A stretch of DNA of 64,000 nucleotides from Halomonas sp. ML-15 (GTDB taxonomy: Bacteria; Pseudomonadota; Gammaproteobacteria; Pseudomonadales; Halomonadaceae), in the NCBI RefSeq assembly GCF_014779595.1, contig NZ_JACXZT010000019.1:186001-250000 (forward strand), given 5' to 3'. Shown in pieces: positions 35,808 through 44,934 of this stretch. The translations under genes were made by a program, and so were the position numbers. Within the stretch, counting starts at the first letter, position 1. Each line of letters begins with the position of its first letter. The notes beneath the pieces were generated by a model that saw only the letters and a list, made by a program, of their open reading frames with translations, ran no database searches and was not told the DNA's origin.

Positions 35808-37644
35808 GCAGCCCCCTGCCGTCACTGGCTCGTGCAAGGATGTCTCCCAGCGCTTCGCAAGCCATTGGACGGTGCCAGAGATATCCTTGCACCGTTTCAA
35901 TCCCGATGGCACTCAGCACCGCCTGCTGAGCGTCCGTTTCGACCCCTTCAGCCACGACATTCATGTTCAGGGCACCGCCGATATTGACGATCCCACGCGT
36001 CACTTCCCGAGCGGTGCTATCGGTGGCCAGGTCAATGATAAAGCTACGATCGATCTTGAGGGTATCTAGTGGTAGTTGGCGCAGATAGCTGAGCGAGGAG
36101 TAGCCTGTACCGAAATCGTCCAGTGCGGTCATGACTCCACGCGACCTGAGGTTTTCAAGCGACCTTATCGCGATGTCGATGTGCTGAATCAGGGCTTGTT
36201 CGGTCACCTCGATCACCAATAGCTCAGGCGCCAGCCCGGCTGAAGCCAACGCAGACTCAACATCGCTGATAAAGCCCTCACGGTAGAGCTCTGATGCTGA
36301 GATATTGACATTGACCTTCACCGGCTCATCCAGCGCATCGTTCCATGCGCGGGCCGCTTGGCAGGCGCTCAATAATACCCAGCGAGTAAAGTCTCGGCAC
36401 AGCAGCGGATTATCTTCGACAATGGGTATGAAATCACCGGGACTGACGGTGCCCAGGGTAGCGTCGTCCCATCTCGCCAGGGCCTCACAGGCCTGGATCC
36501 GCCCTGAACTGTGGTGGACAATCGGCTGGAAAGCCAGACTCAGTCGGCATTGAGAAAGCGCTTCAATAAAGGCCTGGGTCATCTGATCGCGACGCAGCAA
36601 TCTCGATTCATCGCCGTTATCATAGAAACCAAACCCTGCCTGACTCGGCTTGGCAATGTTGGCACGACGCGACAGCTCCTCCGCGCCAGCTGCTTGATCA
36701 GGATATAGGCACGCCCCAACCGCCACCTGGGCACTGCGCATCCCCTCCGCATTACCGTAAGGACGAATCACTTCATTATAGATTCGTTCGGCCCACTGAC
36801 GTGCGTTAGCGTCTGACACAATATCCCCGCGCGCTACCAGCATACGATCAGGATAGGGGCGCGACACCATGCCATGGCGACCGCTTATCTTTCTTAGCCT
36901 TGTACCGAACAGGTTCATCACCTTATCCCGCGCCCTTTCACCATAGGCACTGGCCAATTCCTCATACTGGGTAAAATGCACCACGGCCAGCGCCACCTTG
37001 GCGTGACGCCGGTTGGCCGATTCGATCACCGATACCAGGCAATCGTGCCCAATGAGCTGTCGAGGAAGTGACGTTGCGGAATCAAACAAGGCGTTCTCAG
37101 CAAGATCGGCCTGGGTGAGTTTCAAGCGGTCGGTGAGCGCGACCTCATGCTCCACCAGCGCTGCCAGCTGTGCAAAGCGGCGCCGTTCAATGGCATTGAA
37201 CTGTCGCTCTTCCGGGCCCAGCACACATAGTGTTCCGACAGGCTCTCCTTCGGCACCACGCAGCGCTTGGCCTGCGTAAAAGCTTAACCGCCGATGGCTC
37301 AGCGTTTGCGACACATTCTCAAAAAAGGCTTCATTTCCCTGCCGACTCACCTCGTAGTAGCCTTTCTGAAGCGTCAAGTGACACGATTCACTTACAAAGT
37401 GATGCTCCCCACCAGACTGAACTCCCACTGCGGACTTGATCCAGCCGCGTTGAGCGTCGAATAGGGTGACCAGGCAGATAGGCATGTCAAAAAGATCGGC
37501 GACAAGACGTGTCAGACGATCGAAACGGCTTTCTGCACTGGTATCAACCAGCTCAAATACCGATGTTTCCTGCACCGACGCCGGCTCACCGAGCATTGGT
37601 GTCGGGGTATCTTCAGATGAAGGAGTATAACTAGGACGAGTCAA
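35791..37644 (-). CDS. GAF - degenerate GGDEF - EAL c-di-GMP phosphodiesterase
   Basis: A 617-residue cytoplasmic protein. An N-terminal GAF domain (about residues 20-165) contains LVTLFDAQRGWIKSAVG. A GGDEF-like domain (about 190-340) lacks the GGDEF signature and has YPDRMLVARGD in its place. An EAL domain follows with QACEALARWDD, VNVNISASEL, VIEVTEQ, the LDDFGTGYSSLSYL stretch, LKIDRSFI and VVAEGVETDAQ, so all catalytic residues appear present. It should hydrolyse c-di-GMP, regulated by the GAF domain. The TTG start at 37644 is preferred since GGAGA lies 6 nt upstream; ATG 37596 is the alternative, and a longer frame to 37800 begins in non-coding-like sequence. Confidence 0.88.
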   Translation of the reverse strand: MTRPSYTPSSEDTPTPMLGEPASVQETSVFELVDTSAESRFDRLTRLVADLFDMPICLVTLFDAQRGWIKSAVGVQSGGEHHFVSESCHLTLQKGYYEVSRQGNEAFFENVSQTLSHRRLSFYAGQALRGAEGEPVGTLCVLGPEERQFNAIERRRFAQLAALVEHEVALTDRLKLTQADLAENALFDSATSLPRQLIGHDCLVSVIESANRRHAKVALAVVHFTQYEELASAYGERARDKVMNLFGTRLRKISGRHGMVSRPYPDRMLVARGDIVSDANARQWAERIYNEVIRPYGNAEGMRSAQVAVGACLYPDQAAGAEELSRRANIAKPSQAGFGFYDNGDESRLLRRDQMTQAFIEALSQCRLSLAFQPIVHHSSGRIQACEALARWDDATLGTVSPGDFIPIVEDNPLLCRDFTRWVLLSACQAARAWNDALDEPVKVNVNISASELYREGFISDVESALASAGLAPELLVIEVTEQALIQHIDIAIRSLENLRSRGVMTALDDFGTGYSSLSYLRQLPLDTLKIDRSFIIDLATDSTAREVTRGIVNIGGALNMNVVAEGVETDAQQAVLSAIGIETVQGYLWHRPMACEALGDILARASDGRGLLRSGG

Positions 37645-37831
37645 AGAGAATCTCCACGGCAAACGGAATGCTAGTGACCTGCGTTTCCGTCTGCACCGAG
37701 ACGGGCAATTTCTCGCCGCTGGCCGATCACAGACTTCGGAAGTGAAGTTGCTTGGAACTGTTATCGGCACTTCCCAGGATTGCTTTAGCTGAACAGCCAA
37801 TAGCCGTCCAGCAGCAGCGTCAGCGGCTCAT

Positions 37832-39184
37832 TCACGCGGCCGAGGCCTGCCACTGCTCGGCCACCCGCTGGCCGCGGGCCTGATTGACCGCCAGGCAGAT
37901 CAGAATGGCGACGATGAACAGCCCCGCGCACAGCAGGATCGAGGCCTGCAGGCCGACCACCGACTGCAGCAGTCCCAGGCAGATGATGCCAAACACCCCG
38001 GCGAGCTTGTTGGCCAGCCCCCAGAAGCCGAAGAACTCCGCCGACTTCTCCAGCGGCGAAAACAGTCCCACCAGGGCACGGCTAGCCGACTGGCTCGAGC
38101 CCAGGCTGAGCCCCGCCAGGCAGCCAACCACCAGAAACAGATGTTGCGCCTCCCAGTCGAGGCCCCACTGCGCATTGAGCCAGGCGGTCAGCTCAGGGGT
38201 CGCCCAGATGGCGAAGATCGCCGCCACCCAAAGCAGCAGCGTGCCGATATAGGTGACCTTGGCCCCGATGCGGTCCTGAATCATGCCAAACCCTAGCGCC
38301 CCGGCAGCAGCCGTGATCTGCACGATGATGAACATGATATTGCGAATCGACTCATCCCAGCCAATCACCTGAGCGCCGTAGATAAAGGCGAAGGCGATGA
38401 TGATGTAGACCCCTGCCATGGAGAACAGCAGCGACACCAGGAACACGCCCAGGTCACGGAAGCGGCGCAGGTCCTCGAGGGTCTGGGTGACCCGCTGGCG
38501 GGCGATGCGGTAGTAGCTCATGCCAGCGGGTAGCGTCTGGGGCGAGCCGCGCTCCTTGAGCCACAGGAAAGTGGGAATCGCCGTGATCAGGAAGAAGCCC
38601 GCGGCAAAGGGCCCGACCCAGCGGATACGCTCGAAGTTCTCGGCGGTGGCCTCGCCCAGCGCTACCAGCGTGAAGCCAGCGGCGAACAGACCGCCGATAT
38701 AGCCCAGCGCCCAGCCGAAACCGGATATCTTGCCCAGGTCTTGCGGCGGACCGAGGTCGGGTAGAAAGGCGGCGATGAACGACTCACCCATCGAGTAGGC
38801 GTAGTTGGACAGCGTGATCAGCATGAACCCCAGCAGCACATAGCCCGGCGCCACGAAGTAGAGCATCGCGGTGGTGGCGATGGTGGCCAGATAGCTGACG
38901 AAGAGAAAGCGCTTCTTGCTCGCCGAGTAATCCATCACTGCGCCACACAGCGGACCGCTGACCACCACCATCAGATAGCTGAGTGCCAGCGCCAGGCTCC
39001 ATAGCAGGTTGGCCAGGCGATAGTCATCGCCGCGGTCGCCGACGATTACCGTAGTGAACAGCTCACCGAACACCACCGTGATGATCAGCAGGGTGTAGGC
39101 CTGGTTGGCGAAGTCGAACATCGCCCAGCCCAGTATTTCCTTGCGCGAGGCCCGGCTACGGGGCGCGACGCCGGTATGACTCAT
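37832..39184 (-). CDS. UMF1-type MFS transporter
   Basis: A 450-residue membrane protein with 12 hydrophobic segments. The UMF1/Atg22-like N terminus reads EILGWAMFDFANQAYTLLIITVVFGELF, followed by GPLCGAVMDYSASKKRFLF. The central SLGSSQSASRALVGLFSP is also typical of this branch. The family exports or imports small solutes, but its substrate is not known. The ATG at 39184 follows AAGGA with 7-nt spacing. It is divergent from the SBP-diguanylate cyclase operon with a 235-bp gap, in which I see no gene and no clear palindrome. Confidence 0.88.
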   Translation of the reverse strand: MSHTGVAPRSRASRKEILGWAMFDFANQAYTLLIITVVFGELFTTVIVGDRGDDYRLANLLWSLALALSYLMVVVSGPLCGAVMDYSASKKRFLFVSYLATIATTAMLYFVAPGYVLLGFMLITLSNYAYSMGESFIAAFLPDLGPPQDLGKISGFGWALGYIGGLFAAGFTLVALGEATAENFERIRWVGPFAAGFFLITAIPTFLWLKERGSPQTLPAGMSYYRIARQRVTQTLEDLRRFRDLGVFLVSLLFSMAGVYIIIAFAFIYGAQVIGWDESIRNIMFIIVQITAAAGALGFGMIQDRIGAKVTYIGTLLLWVAAIFAIWATPELTAWLNAQWGLDWEAQHLFLVVGCLAGLSLGSSQSASRALVGLFSPLEKSAEFFGFWGLANKLAGVFGIICLGLLQSVVGLQASILLCAGLFIVAILICLAVNQARGQRVAEQWQASAA

Positions 39185-39419
39185 GGGACATTCCTTTGTG
39201 AGCGTGGCTCGACAAGACTAGCAGCACCGCCGCGTCTACCACCACGGGATAGCCGTGCCCCACACTACCGCGTTGAATGACATACGGACGATTTTCCTCT
39301 AGCTTTGAGTCGAACTGCCGATATTGATTGCAGGTGGTCGGCTTTGCTTGACGGCCCGGCTATAACAGACGAGCGCCATCATCCCCCGGGATGCGTCTCG
39401 GACAGGGAGTACTGCGCCC

Positions 39420-40823
39420 ATGATAGCAAGGTTGATACTGGCACTGTGCTTGATGCTATCGCTCCCCTCGGCACTGGCCCTGGAGCGGCTGACCTTCATC
39501 ACTGAAGAGTATCCGCCCTATAACTATCGCCAAGACGGGCGTCTGGAGGGGATCGCCATCGAGGTGCTCGAAGCGCTGTTCGAGGCCAGCGACACGCCGC
39601 TCGACCGACACGCTGTGCACTACTATCCTTGGGCTCGCGGCTACGATCTTGCCCTCACCGAACCCGGCACGGTGCTATTTTCGACGACCCGTACCGAACA
39701 GCGCGAGGCGCTGTTCCAGTGGGTCGGCCCTATCGCCCGCGACAGCGTGACCCTGCTGGCCCGGCGCGACAGCAACATTCGCCTGGACTCCCTCGACGCG
39801 CTGGCTGAACGCGACTATCGCATTGCCGTGATACGCGAGGATATCGGTGCCCAACGTCTTCTCGAGGGCGGCGTCAACGATGACCAACTGCGCCCGGCGA
39901 TCTCCAACCTCAGCGCCCTCAAGATGCTCAAGCATGCGCGTGTCGACCTGTGGGCCTACAGCCAGAACGTCGCCTTCTGGCTGATGGAGCAGCACGATAT
40001 CGATACCCGGCAGTTCGAACCGGTACACACCCTCAGCGAGTCAGACCTTTACTTCGCTGTCCATCGCGACACCGACCCGGTCCTGGTCGAGACCATGCAG
40101 GCGACGCTCGACGACCTTGAGAAGCGCGGTCAGCTGGCACGACTCACCGGCAGTGGCGTGACCTTTACCACCGAAGAGTATCCGCCTTTCAACTACCTCG
40201 GCGAAGAGCGCCAGGTCGACGGCCTGGCCACCCGCATCCTGCAGCGCGCTCTCGATGATGCCGGCCACAGCGCCAGTTTCAGGCTGATGCCCTGGGCGCG
40301 AGCCCTTGCCGAGGCGAGCCTGCGCGATAACCACTGCGCCTATTCCACCAGCCTTACCGCCGCTCGCGAAGCCCAGTTCCAGTGGGTCGGCCCGCTGGCC
40401 AGCAACCGTTGGGCAGCCTTCGTGAGTATCGGCAGCCCACTGCTTGCCGATGATCTGGATGACTTGTCGGGGCTGACCGTTGGCAGCTTCCGCGAGGATG
40501 CGGTGGGTCAACACGTCGAGGCCCGTGGTATTCCCGTCACCATGGCCAGCCAGGAGCGCGACAACGTCCAGCGCCTCGCCGCTGGACTGATCGACGTCTG
40601 GGTCACCGGCGAGCTGCCGGCCCGTGTGCTCTCCGCCGAAGCCGGCGTCGAGCTGCGCAAGCTGTTCGACTTCCATGAAGTCGATCTCTACCTGGCCTGC
40701 CACCCCTCGGTCTCGGCAAGCTTTCTTGCCGACCTGCAGCACGCGCTGGATGAGCAGCATGCCACGGGGGGCAGCGCTCAGATTGAGGCCGAGGTGCTCG
40801 ACGCCCTGGGAGTCACACCATGA
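39420..40823 (+). CDS. tandem double periplasmic solute-binding (SBP_bac_3) protein
   Basis: A 467-residue secreted protein: a signal peptide to about residue 20, then two consecutive amino-acid-type binding domains with parallel motifs. Domain 1 has LTFITEEYPPYNYRQDG, YPWARGYD and QREALFQWVGPIARD. Domain 2 has VTFTTEEYPPFNYLGEE, MPWARALAE and REAQFQWVGPLASN. Such double domains are seen in sensor-associated receptors rather than in single ABC-type binding proteins. The stop overlaps the next gene's start (ATGA), coupling it to a membrane diguanylate cyclase; no ABC permease is present. I infer it delivers a ligand signal. The start is ATG 39420 with an AGGGAG site. Confidence 0.85.
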   Translation: MIARLILALCLMLSLPSALALERLTFITEEYPPYNYRQDGRLEGIAIEVLEALFEASDTPLDRHAVHYYPWARGYDLALTEPGTVLFSTTRTEQREALFQWVGPIARDSVTLLARRDSNIRLDSLDALAERDYRIAVIREDIGAQRLLEGGVNDDQLRPAISNLSALKMLKHARVDLWAYSQNVAFWLMEQHDIDTRQFEPVHTLSESDLYFAVHRDTDPVLVETMQATLDDLEKRGQLARLTGSGVTFTTEEYPPFNYLGEERQVDGLATRILQRALDDAGHSASFRLMPWARALAEASLRDNHCAYSTSLTAAREAQFQWVGPLASNRWAAFVSIGSPLLADDLDDLSGLTVGSFREDAVGQHVEARGIPVTMASQERDNVQRLAAGLIDVWVTGELPARVLSAEAGVELRKLFDFHEVDLYLACHPSVSASFLADLQHALDEQHATGGSAQIEAEVLDALGVTP

Positions 40824-42058
40824 TGCGGCGCAGCCTCACCGCCAAACAGGCAGGGCTGACCCTGCTCATCGCAATCGTGTTGAGCATCGTTGCCGGCGCC
40901 CTGGAACTGGCCTCGGACGTGCGCACCCTGCGCGCCGAAGTCCGCGAACAGACCGAGCACACGCTGCGTCTGGTCAACGGTACCGCCACCGAGGCCGCTT
41001 TCCAGTTAAACCCTGACCTAGCCGAACAGGTCATCGACGGCCTGTTCGCCGCCGGCAACGTGCAACAGGTGGTCATCCGCGACGACTTCCAGCGTGTCAT
41101 GGCCAGCCGCGAACTGGGCCGCGACAGCCAGGCGGGCTGGCTGATCGAGCGGCTGTTCGGCGATATCCTGCACTACCATGCCAACCTCGACTACGACCTC
41201 GGCCCGGGCAGTCCGACGAGTAGCGTGGGGGAAATCGAGCTGAGTCTGGCGCTGGACAGCCTGGGCAATGCCTTCGTCGAACGCAGTCGGATCGTGTTTC
41301 TGCTCAGCGTGCTCAAGGCCTTTGCCATCGCCGCGCTGGTGGTGGCAGTGTTTCACGCTTTCATCACTCGCCCGCTGCTCAAGGTGCACACGGCGATCGC
41401 CGCCACCGACCCTCGGCGCCCTGGAGACTGGCCAAAGCCGGCGCTGGGCAACCATGATAACGACGAACTGGGGGAACTGGTGGAGAGTCTCGACGAGCTG
41501 CTAAACGCCTTCCAGCACGGGCTCGAGCAGCGCGACCAGCTGCACCAGATATCGACCCTCGACGGCCTCACCGGAATCGCCAACCGGCGCTGTTTCGATG
41601 ACGTCTACGCCGCGAGCTGGGAGAAAAGCCTCCGTGACGGCACGCCGCTGGCGGTGATCTTCCTCGATGTCGATCACTTCAAGGCCTACAACGACCACTT
41701 CGGCCACGCCCTCGGCGACGACACCCTGCGCGCACTGGCCACTGCCCTGGCCGGCGTGGTGACGCGGCCGGGGGACCTGGTGGCGCGCTACGGCGGTGAG
41801 GAGTTCGTGTGCGTACTGGCCAATACCGACCTCGATGCGGCACAACGTGTCGCCGAGCGCATTCGCCAGGCAATCAACGCCCTCGACCTGCCACATCCCG
41901 ACGCCGACCGAGTCACCGCCAGCATCGGCATCGCCAGCGCCACGCCAGCCGACGACAGCCTGGACCGCGAGCAGTTGCTGGCCCTGGCTGATCAGCGCCT
42001 CTATCACGCCAAACACGCCGGTCGCGACCGCATCGTCACCAGCGAGGCGCCGGGATAA
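40820..42058 (+). CDS. membrane diguanylate cyclase with periplasmic sensor and HAMP-like linker
   Basis: A 412-residue protein. TM1 is about residues 12-30 and is followed by a periplasmic domain of ~120 residues. TM2 (VFLLSVLKAFAIAALVVAVFHAFI, given as a landmark) lies near 160-183, then a HAMP-like segment (RPLLKVHTAIAATD; ELGELVESLDELLNAFQ). The GGDEF domain starts LDGLTGIANRRCFDD and has FLDVDHFKAYNDHFGHALGD and the active site ARYGGEEF. The RxxD inhibitory motif RPGD lies five residues before GGEEF. It overlaps the double SBP gene by 4 nt, so the SBP probably controls this cyclase at its periplasmic face. Confidence 0.88.
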   Translation: MMRRSLTAKQAGLTLLIAIVLSIVAGALELASDVRTLRAEVREQTEHTLRLVNGTATEAAFQLNPDLAEQVIDGLFAAGNVQQVVIRDDFQRVMASRELGRDSQAGWLIERLFGDILHYHANLDYDLGPGSPTSSVGEIELSLALDSLGNAFVERSRIVFLLSVLKAFAIAALVVAVFHAFITRPLLKVHTAIAATDPRRPGDWPKPALGNHDNDELGELVESLDELLNAFQHGLEQRDQLHQISTLDGLTGIANRRCFDDVYAASWEKSLRDGTPLAVIFLDVDHFKAYNDHFGHALGDDTLRALATALAGVVTRPGDLVARYGGEEFVCVLANTDLDAAQRVAERIRQAINALDLPHPDADRVTASIGIASATPADDSLDREQLLALADQRLYHAKHAGRDRIVTSEAPG

Positions 42059-42131
42059 GGCGGCGCGATGGCCGACAGGCGGTGAGACACGCTAGACTCA
42101 GGGTAACGGCACCCACGAGAGGAGCGCCATC

Positions 42132-42425
42132 ATGCAACCTGAAGATGATCTCTTTGCCCGCCTCAAGGCGGCGCTGAAACGGCTCGATGCCGAGATTGAT
42201 GCGCTGGCCGCCAAGGCGCGCCAGGCCGGTGACGAGGCGCGCAGCCGATACGCCGATGACCTCGAGCGGCTCAAGCGACGTCGGGTCGAACTGGAGGTGC
42301 GCCTGGATGCCCTGCGCTGGGCCAGCGAGGCGGCGTTCAGCTCCCTCGCCCGCGGACTGGAAGACGGTGCCGGATTGGCGCGCAAGGCATTTCGCGACGC
42401 CAGTGCGCGCTTCCGTCAGGGCTGA
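42132..42425 (+). CDS. small coiled-coil protein, hypothetical
   Basis: A 97-residue, almost entirely helical, highly charged protein. Heptad-like Leu/Ala spacing is seen through FARLKAALKRLDAEIDALAA and LERLKRRRVELEVRLDALRW. No signal or membrane segment. A GAGAGGAG site lies 8 nt before the ATG. It ends 3 bp from the opposing TelA-family gene. I do not recognise a family; it may be a small structural or apolipoprotein-like protein. Proximity to TelA is convergent, so no operon is implied. Confidence 0.65.
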   Translation: MQPEDDLFARLKAALKRLDAEIDALAAKARQAGDEARSRYADDLERLKRRRVELEVRLDALRWASEAAFSSLARGLEDGAGLARKAFRDASARFRQG

Positions 42426-42428
42426 CGC

Positions 42429-43640
42429 TCAGGGCCCATCGGAGCCTGGACTCGCCTCGTCACCGGGCTGGGCGCGGTTGCCGCGCTGATAGCGCGACAC
42501 CGCCGCCCCGCCCTTTTCGGCCAGCTGCGCCAGGCGGTCGATCTGGGCATCGAGGGCCGGTAGCGCCTCGCGGCGATAGCGCGACAGGTCATCGATGGCG
42601 CCCATCACATCCCCAAACGCCTCCTCCAACGTCTGCATATCGAGCATCGACGACGACGCCCGGGTCTGAATATCCACGCCCTGCTGTCGCAGTGCCTTGG
42701 CGGTGCCGCCGATCATCTGAGAGGTGGTCGAATTGAGCGCCTCGACGCGGTCCAGCACCAGCCGCTGGTTGGCCATCGCCAGGGCGACGGTGACCGCTAC
42801 CGTGAGCGCCGACACGGTAACGTTGATCGCCCGGTCGACACCGCGCATCAGCTCGCGGTTGTTGCGGATGATCACTTCCAGCGCCAGCACGCCCTGCTGG
42901 CACACCGCCTGCTGCTGCTGCAGATCGACGATGCGTTGGCGTAGCGGAAACAGCAGCTCCTCTTCGACGAAGCGCCGCTGCTCGTCCTGCTCATCGCGAC
43001 GGGCAACGGCCCGCTGCAGCCGCACGTCGATCAGTCGTCCCAACTCGACCTGGCGGTTGAGCTGGTCAAGGGAGGCACGTAGCGCTTCCTGATCGTCGCC
43101 CAGCGTCAGGTTGTCGCGATACAGCATATCGCGCCCGCCTTCCAGCTCGGCAATGATCGCATCCAGCGCCTCTTGGGCATTCTCGAACTTGCGGAAGTAG
43201 CGCTGCAGCCGGCTGCCGGCTCCCGGCACCAGCGCCAGCACGCGGTCCAGCGGGCTCGCCGTCAAGCGGTGCTGGGACGGGTCGAGGCGTTGCATGCGGC
43301 CACGCAGGTCAACCAGCGCCTGGGCCACCGGCCCGCCGTCGTCGCCCTGATGAGCCAGCTTGCGCAATGGGGTCTGCAGCATGGCGCTCTGGTGCGAGGC
43401 CTGCTGCTGCAGCTCGCGCCCCATCTCATCCACCGCATGCCGCTTGCGCGCCAGGTCAGCCTGCTCGCCGTCGGCCAGCACATCGTCGACGAAGGCGGCG
43501 GCCATGGCCTCGAGCTCGGGATCGGCGGATGCCTCCTCCTCTGGGGACGCATCTTGGGCGCCTGCCTCATCGAGCTGCCGCTCGATCTCGGCCAGCGGCG
43601 GCAGGGAAAGCGGTGAACGCTGTGGGTCTTGCTCGCTCAT
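42429..43640 (-). CDS. TelA-family toxic-anion resistance protein
   Basis: A 403-residue protein with TelA/KlaA features: a disordered acidic N terminus of ~70 residues, then long helices with DLRGRMQRLDPSQHRL, FRKFENAQEALDAIIAEL, the RDNLTLGDDQEALRASL segment and VIIRNNRELMRGVDRAINV. TelA proteins are linked to tellurite or colicin tolerance, but the mechanism is undefined; they may act at the inner membrane. ATG 43640 is preferred over GTG 43649 because AAGGAG sits 8 nt before the ATG and only abuts the GTG. Partner genes (a membrane coiled-coil protein and a PPC protein) lie nearby upstream. Confidence 0.87.
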   Translation of the reverse strand: MSEQDPQRSPLSLPPLAEIERQLDEAGAQDASPEEEASADPELEAMAAAFVDDVLADGEQADLARKRHAVDEMGRELQQQASHQSAMLQTPLRKLAHQGDDGGPVAQALVDLRGRMQRLDPSQHRLTASPLDRVLALVPGAGSRLQRYFRKFENAQEALDAIIAELEGGRDMLYRDNLTLGDDQEALRASLDQLNRQVELGRLIDVRLQRAVARRDEQDEQRRFVEEELLFPLRQRIVDLQQQQAVCQQGVLALEVIIRNNRELMRGVDRAINVTVSALTVAVTVALAMANQRLVLDRVEALNSTTSQMIGGTAKALRQQGVDIQTRASSSMLDMQTLEEAFGDVMGAIDDLSRYRREALPALDAQIDRLAQLAEKGGAAVSRYQRGNRAQPGDEASPGSDGP

Positions 43641-43815
43641 GGCGGACACTCCTTGCGTCTCGGCTATCAGCCTAGATTACCTCACCTGATGCAGCGCCCA
43701 TAATTCCGTCAATAAATAGCAAGGCATTACAGCCAGCCGCCGTGAGAGGTTCTATGATCCATCTACGTACCGGTCTCCGTTCGTATCCCTCAGTCCACTT
43801 CACAAGGAAGATCCC

Positions 43816-44934
43816 GTGGCCTCACTTCTACCCGCACGACCGCTATTCATCGGCCTCATGCTTGCCGTGGCCTCAATCACTGCCTCGTTCACTACTAGCC
43901 ATGCCGCTGAGACATCGCCAGCCCCAGCCCACAACGCAGCAACCTTGGGCGAGCGCCTGCTCGGCGAAATCACCAGCGCTGACGAGCTGAACGGCAATGA
44001 CGGCAGCTTCTATCAGCGCCATCACCTGGCCCTCGAGGCCGGCAGCCTAGTCGAATTCGAGCTCGGTGGTGCGCTACGCGGCAGCCTGTCACTGTTCGGC
44101 CCCAGCGGCCAGTGGCTGACGGCCACCCACGACGATCCCGAGGAGGCGCCGGTGCGACTCCGCCAGCGCATCGGCGAAGACGGCGACTATCTCGTGGTCG
44201 TCAGCGGCCGGGACGCGCGCAGTTTCGGGCCCTACTTCCTCGACAGCCGCCAACTGGAGATGCTGGATGGCGGCACTATCACCGCGCCTGTAGAGCTGAC
44301 CGGCTGGCTGGATGGCATCGACAACCGCTATCAGCTGCAGATCGAGGAGGCCGGCCTGTATATCATCAATATGCGCTCCCAGGACTTGGACGCTTTTCTG
44401 GAGCTGACCGGCCCAGAGGGCTTCGCTCTCAGCGATGACGACAGCGGCCACGGCCTCGATGCACGGCTGACCACCCTGCTCGATGCCGGCGAGTACACCC
44501 TGGTGGCTCGCGCCTCACATGGTTACGGTCAGGGCGTCTACTCGCTGGATATCTCGGCCCAGGCCATGCCGGACGATAACGACATGCACAACGGCGGTCC
44601 GTTGGCCCTGGATACGCGGGTCAGCGGCTGGTTCCACGGCAAGGAGATCGACTATCAGATCACGCTGAGTGAGCGCCTGGAAGTGGTGATCGACATGCAG
44701 TCGGCGGACTTCGACAGCTATCTGACCCTGGTGGGTGACGACATAATGCTGAGCGACGATGACGGTGGTGATGGTCTCGATGCGCGAATTGAAGCGCTAC
44801 TCGAACCGGGCCAATACACCATCCGGGCCGGCAGTTTCGGTTCGGGTAGCGGCCGCTTTAGCCTCTCGACACGCACCTCGGCGGTAACGGATGAGGGTGG
44901 CGACAATGCGCTTCAGTCGATGCTGCGGCCGTAG
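43816..44934 (+). CDS. exported triple-PPC-repeat protein
   Basis: A 372-residue secreted protein: a signal peptide ending TTSHAAE and three repeats of about 110 residues with pre-peptidase C-terminal (PPC) features. Repeat 2 has DAFLELTGPEG...DDDSGHGLDARLTTLLDAGEYTL; repeat 3 has DSYLTLVG...DDDGGDGLDARIEALLEPGQYTI; repeat 1 is more diverged. PPC domains usually flank secreted proteases, but no protease domain is present, so a binding or structural role in the periplasm is more likely. The start is GTG 43816 with AAGGAAG upstream. Its 3' end overlaps the convergent membrane gene by 22 bp. Confidence 0.8.
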   Translation: MASLLPARPLFIGLMLAVASITASFTTSHAAETSPAPAHNAATLGERLLGEITSADELNGNDGSFYQRHHLALEAGSLVEFELGGALRGSLSLFGPSGQWLTATHDDPEEAPVRLRQRIGEDGDYLVVVSGRDARSFGPYFLDSRQLEMLDGGTITAPVELTGWLDGIDNRYQLQIEEAGLYIINMRSQDLDAFLELTGPEGFALSDDDSGHGLDARLTTLLDAGEYTLVARASHGYGQGVYSLDISAQAMPDDNDMHNGGPLALDTRVSGWFHGKEIDYQITLSERLEVVIDMQSADFDSYLTLVGDDIMLSDDDGGDGLDARIEALLEPGQYTIRAGSFGSGSGRFSLSTRTSAVTDEGGDNALQSMLRP

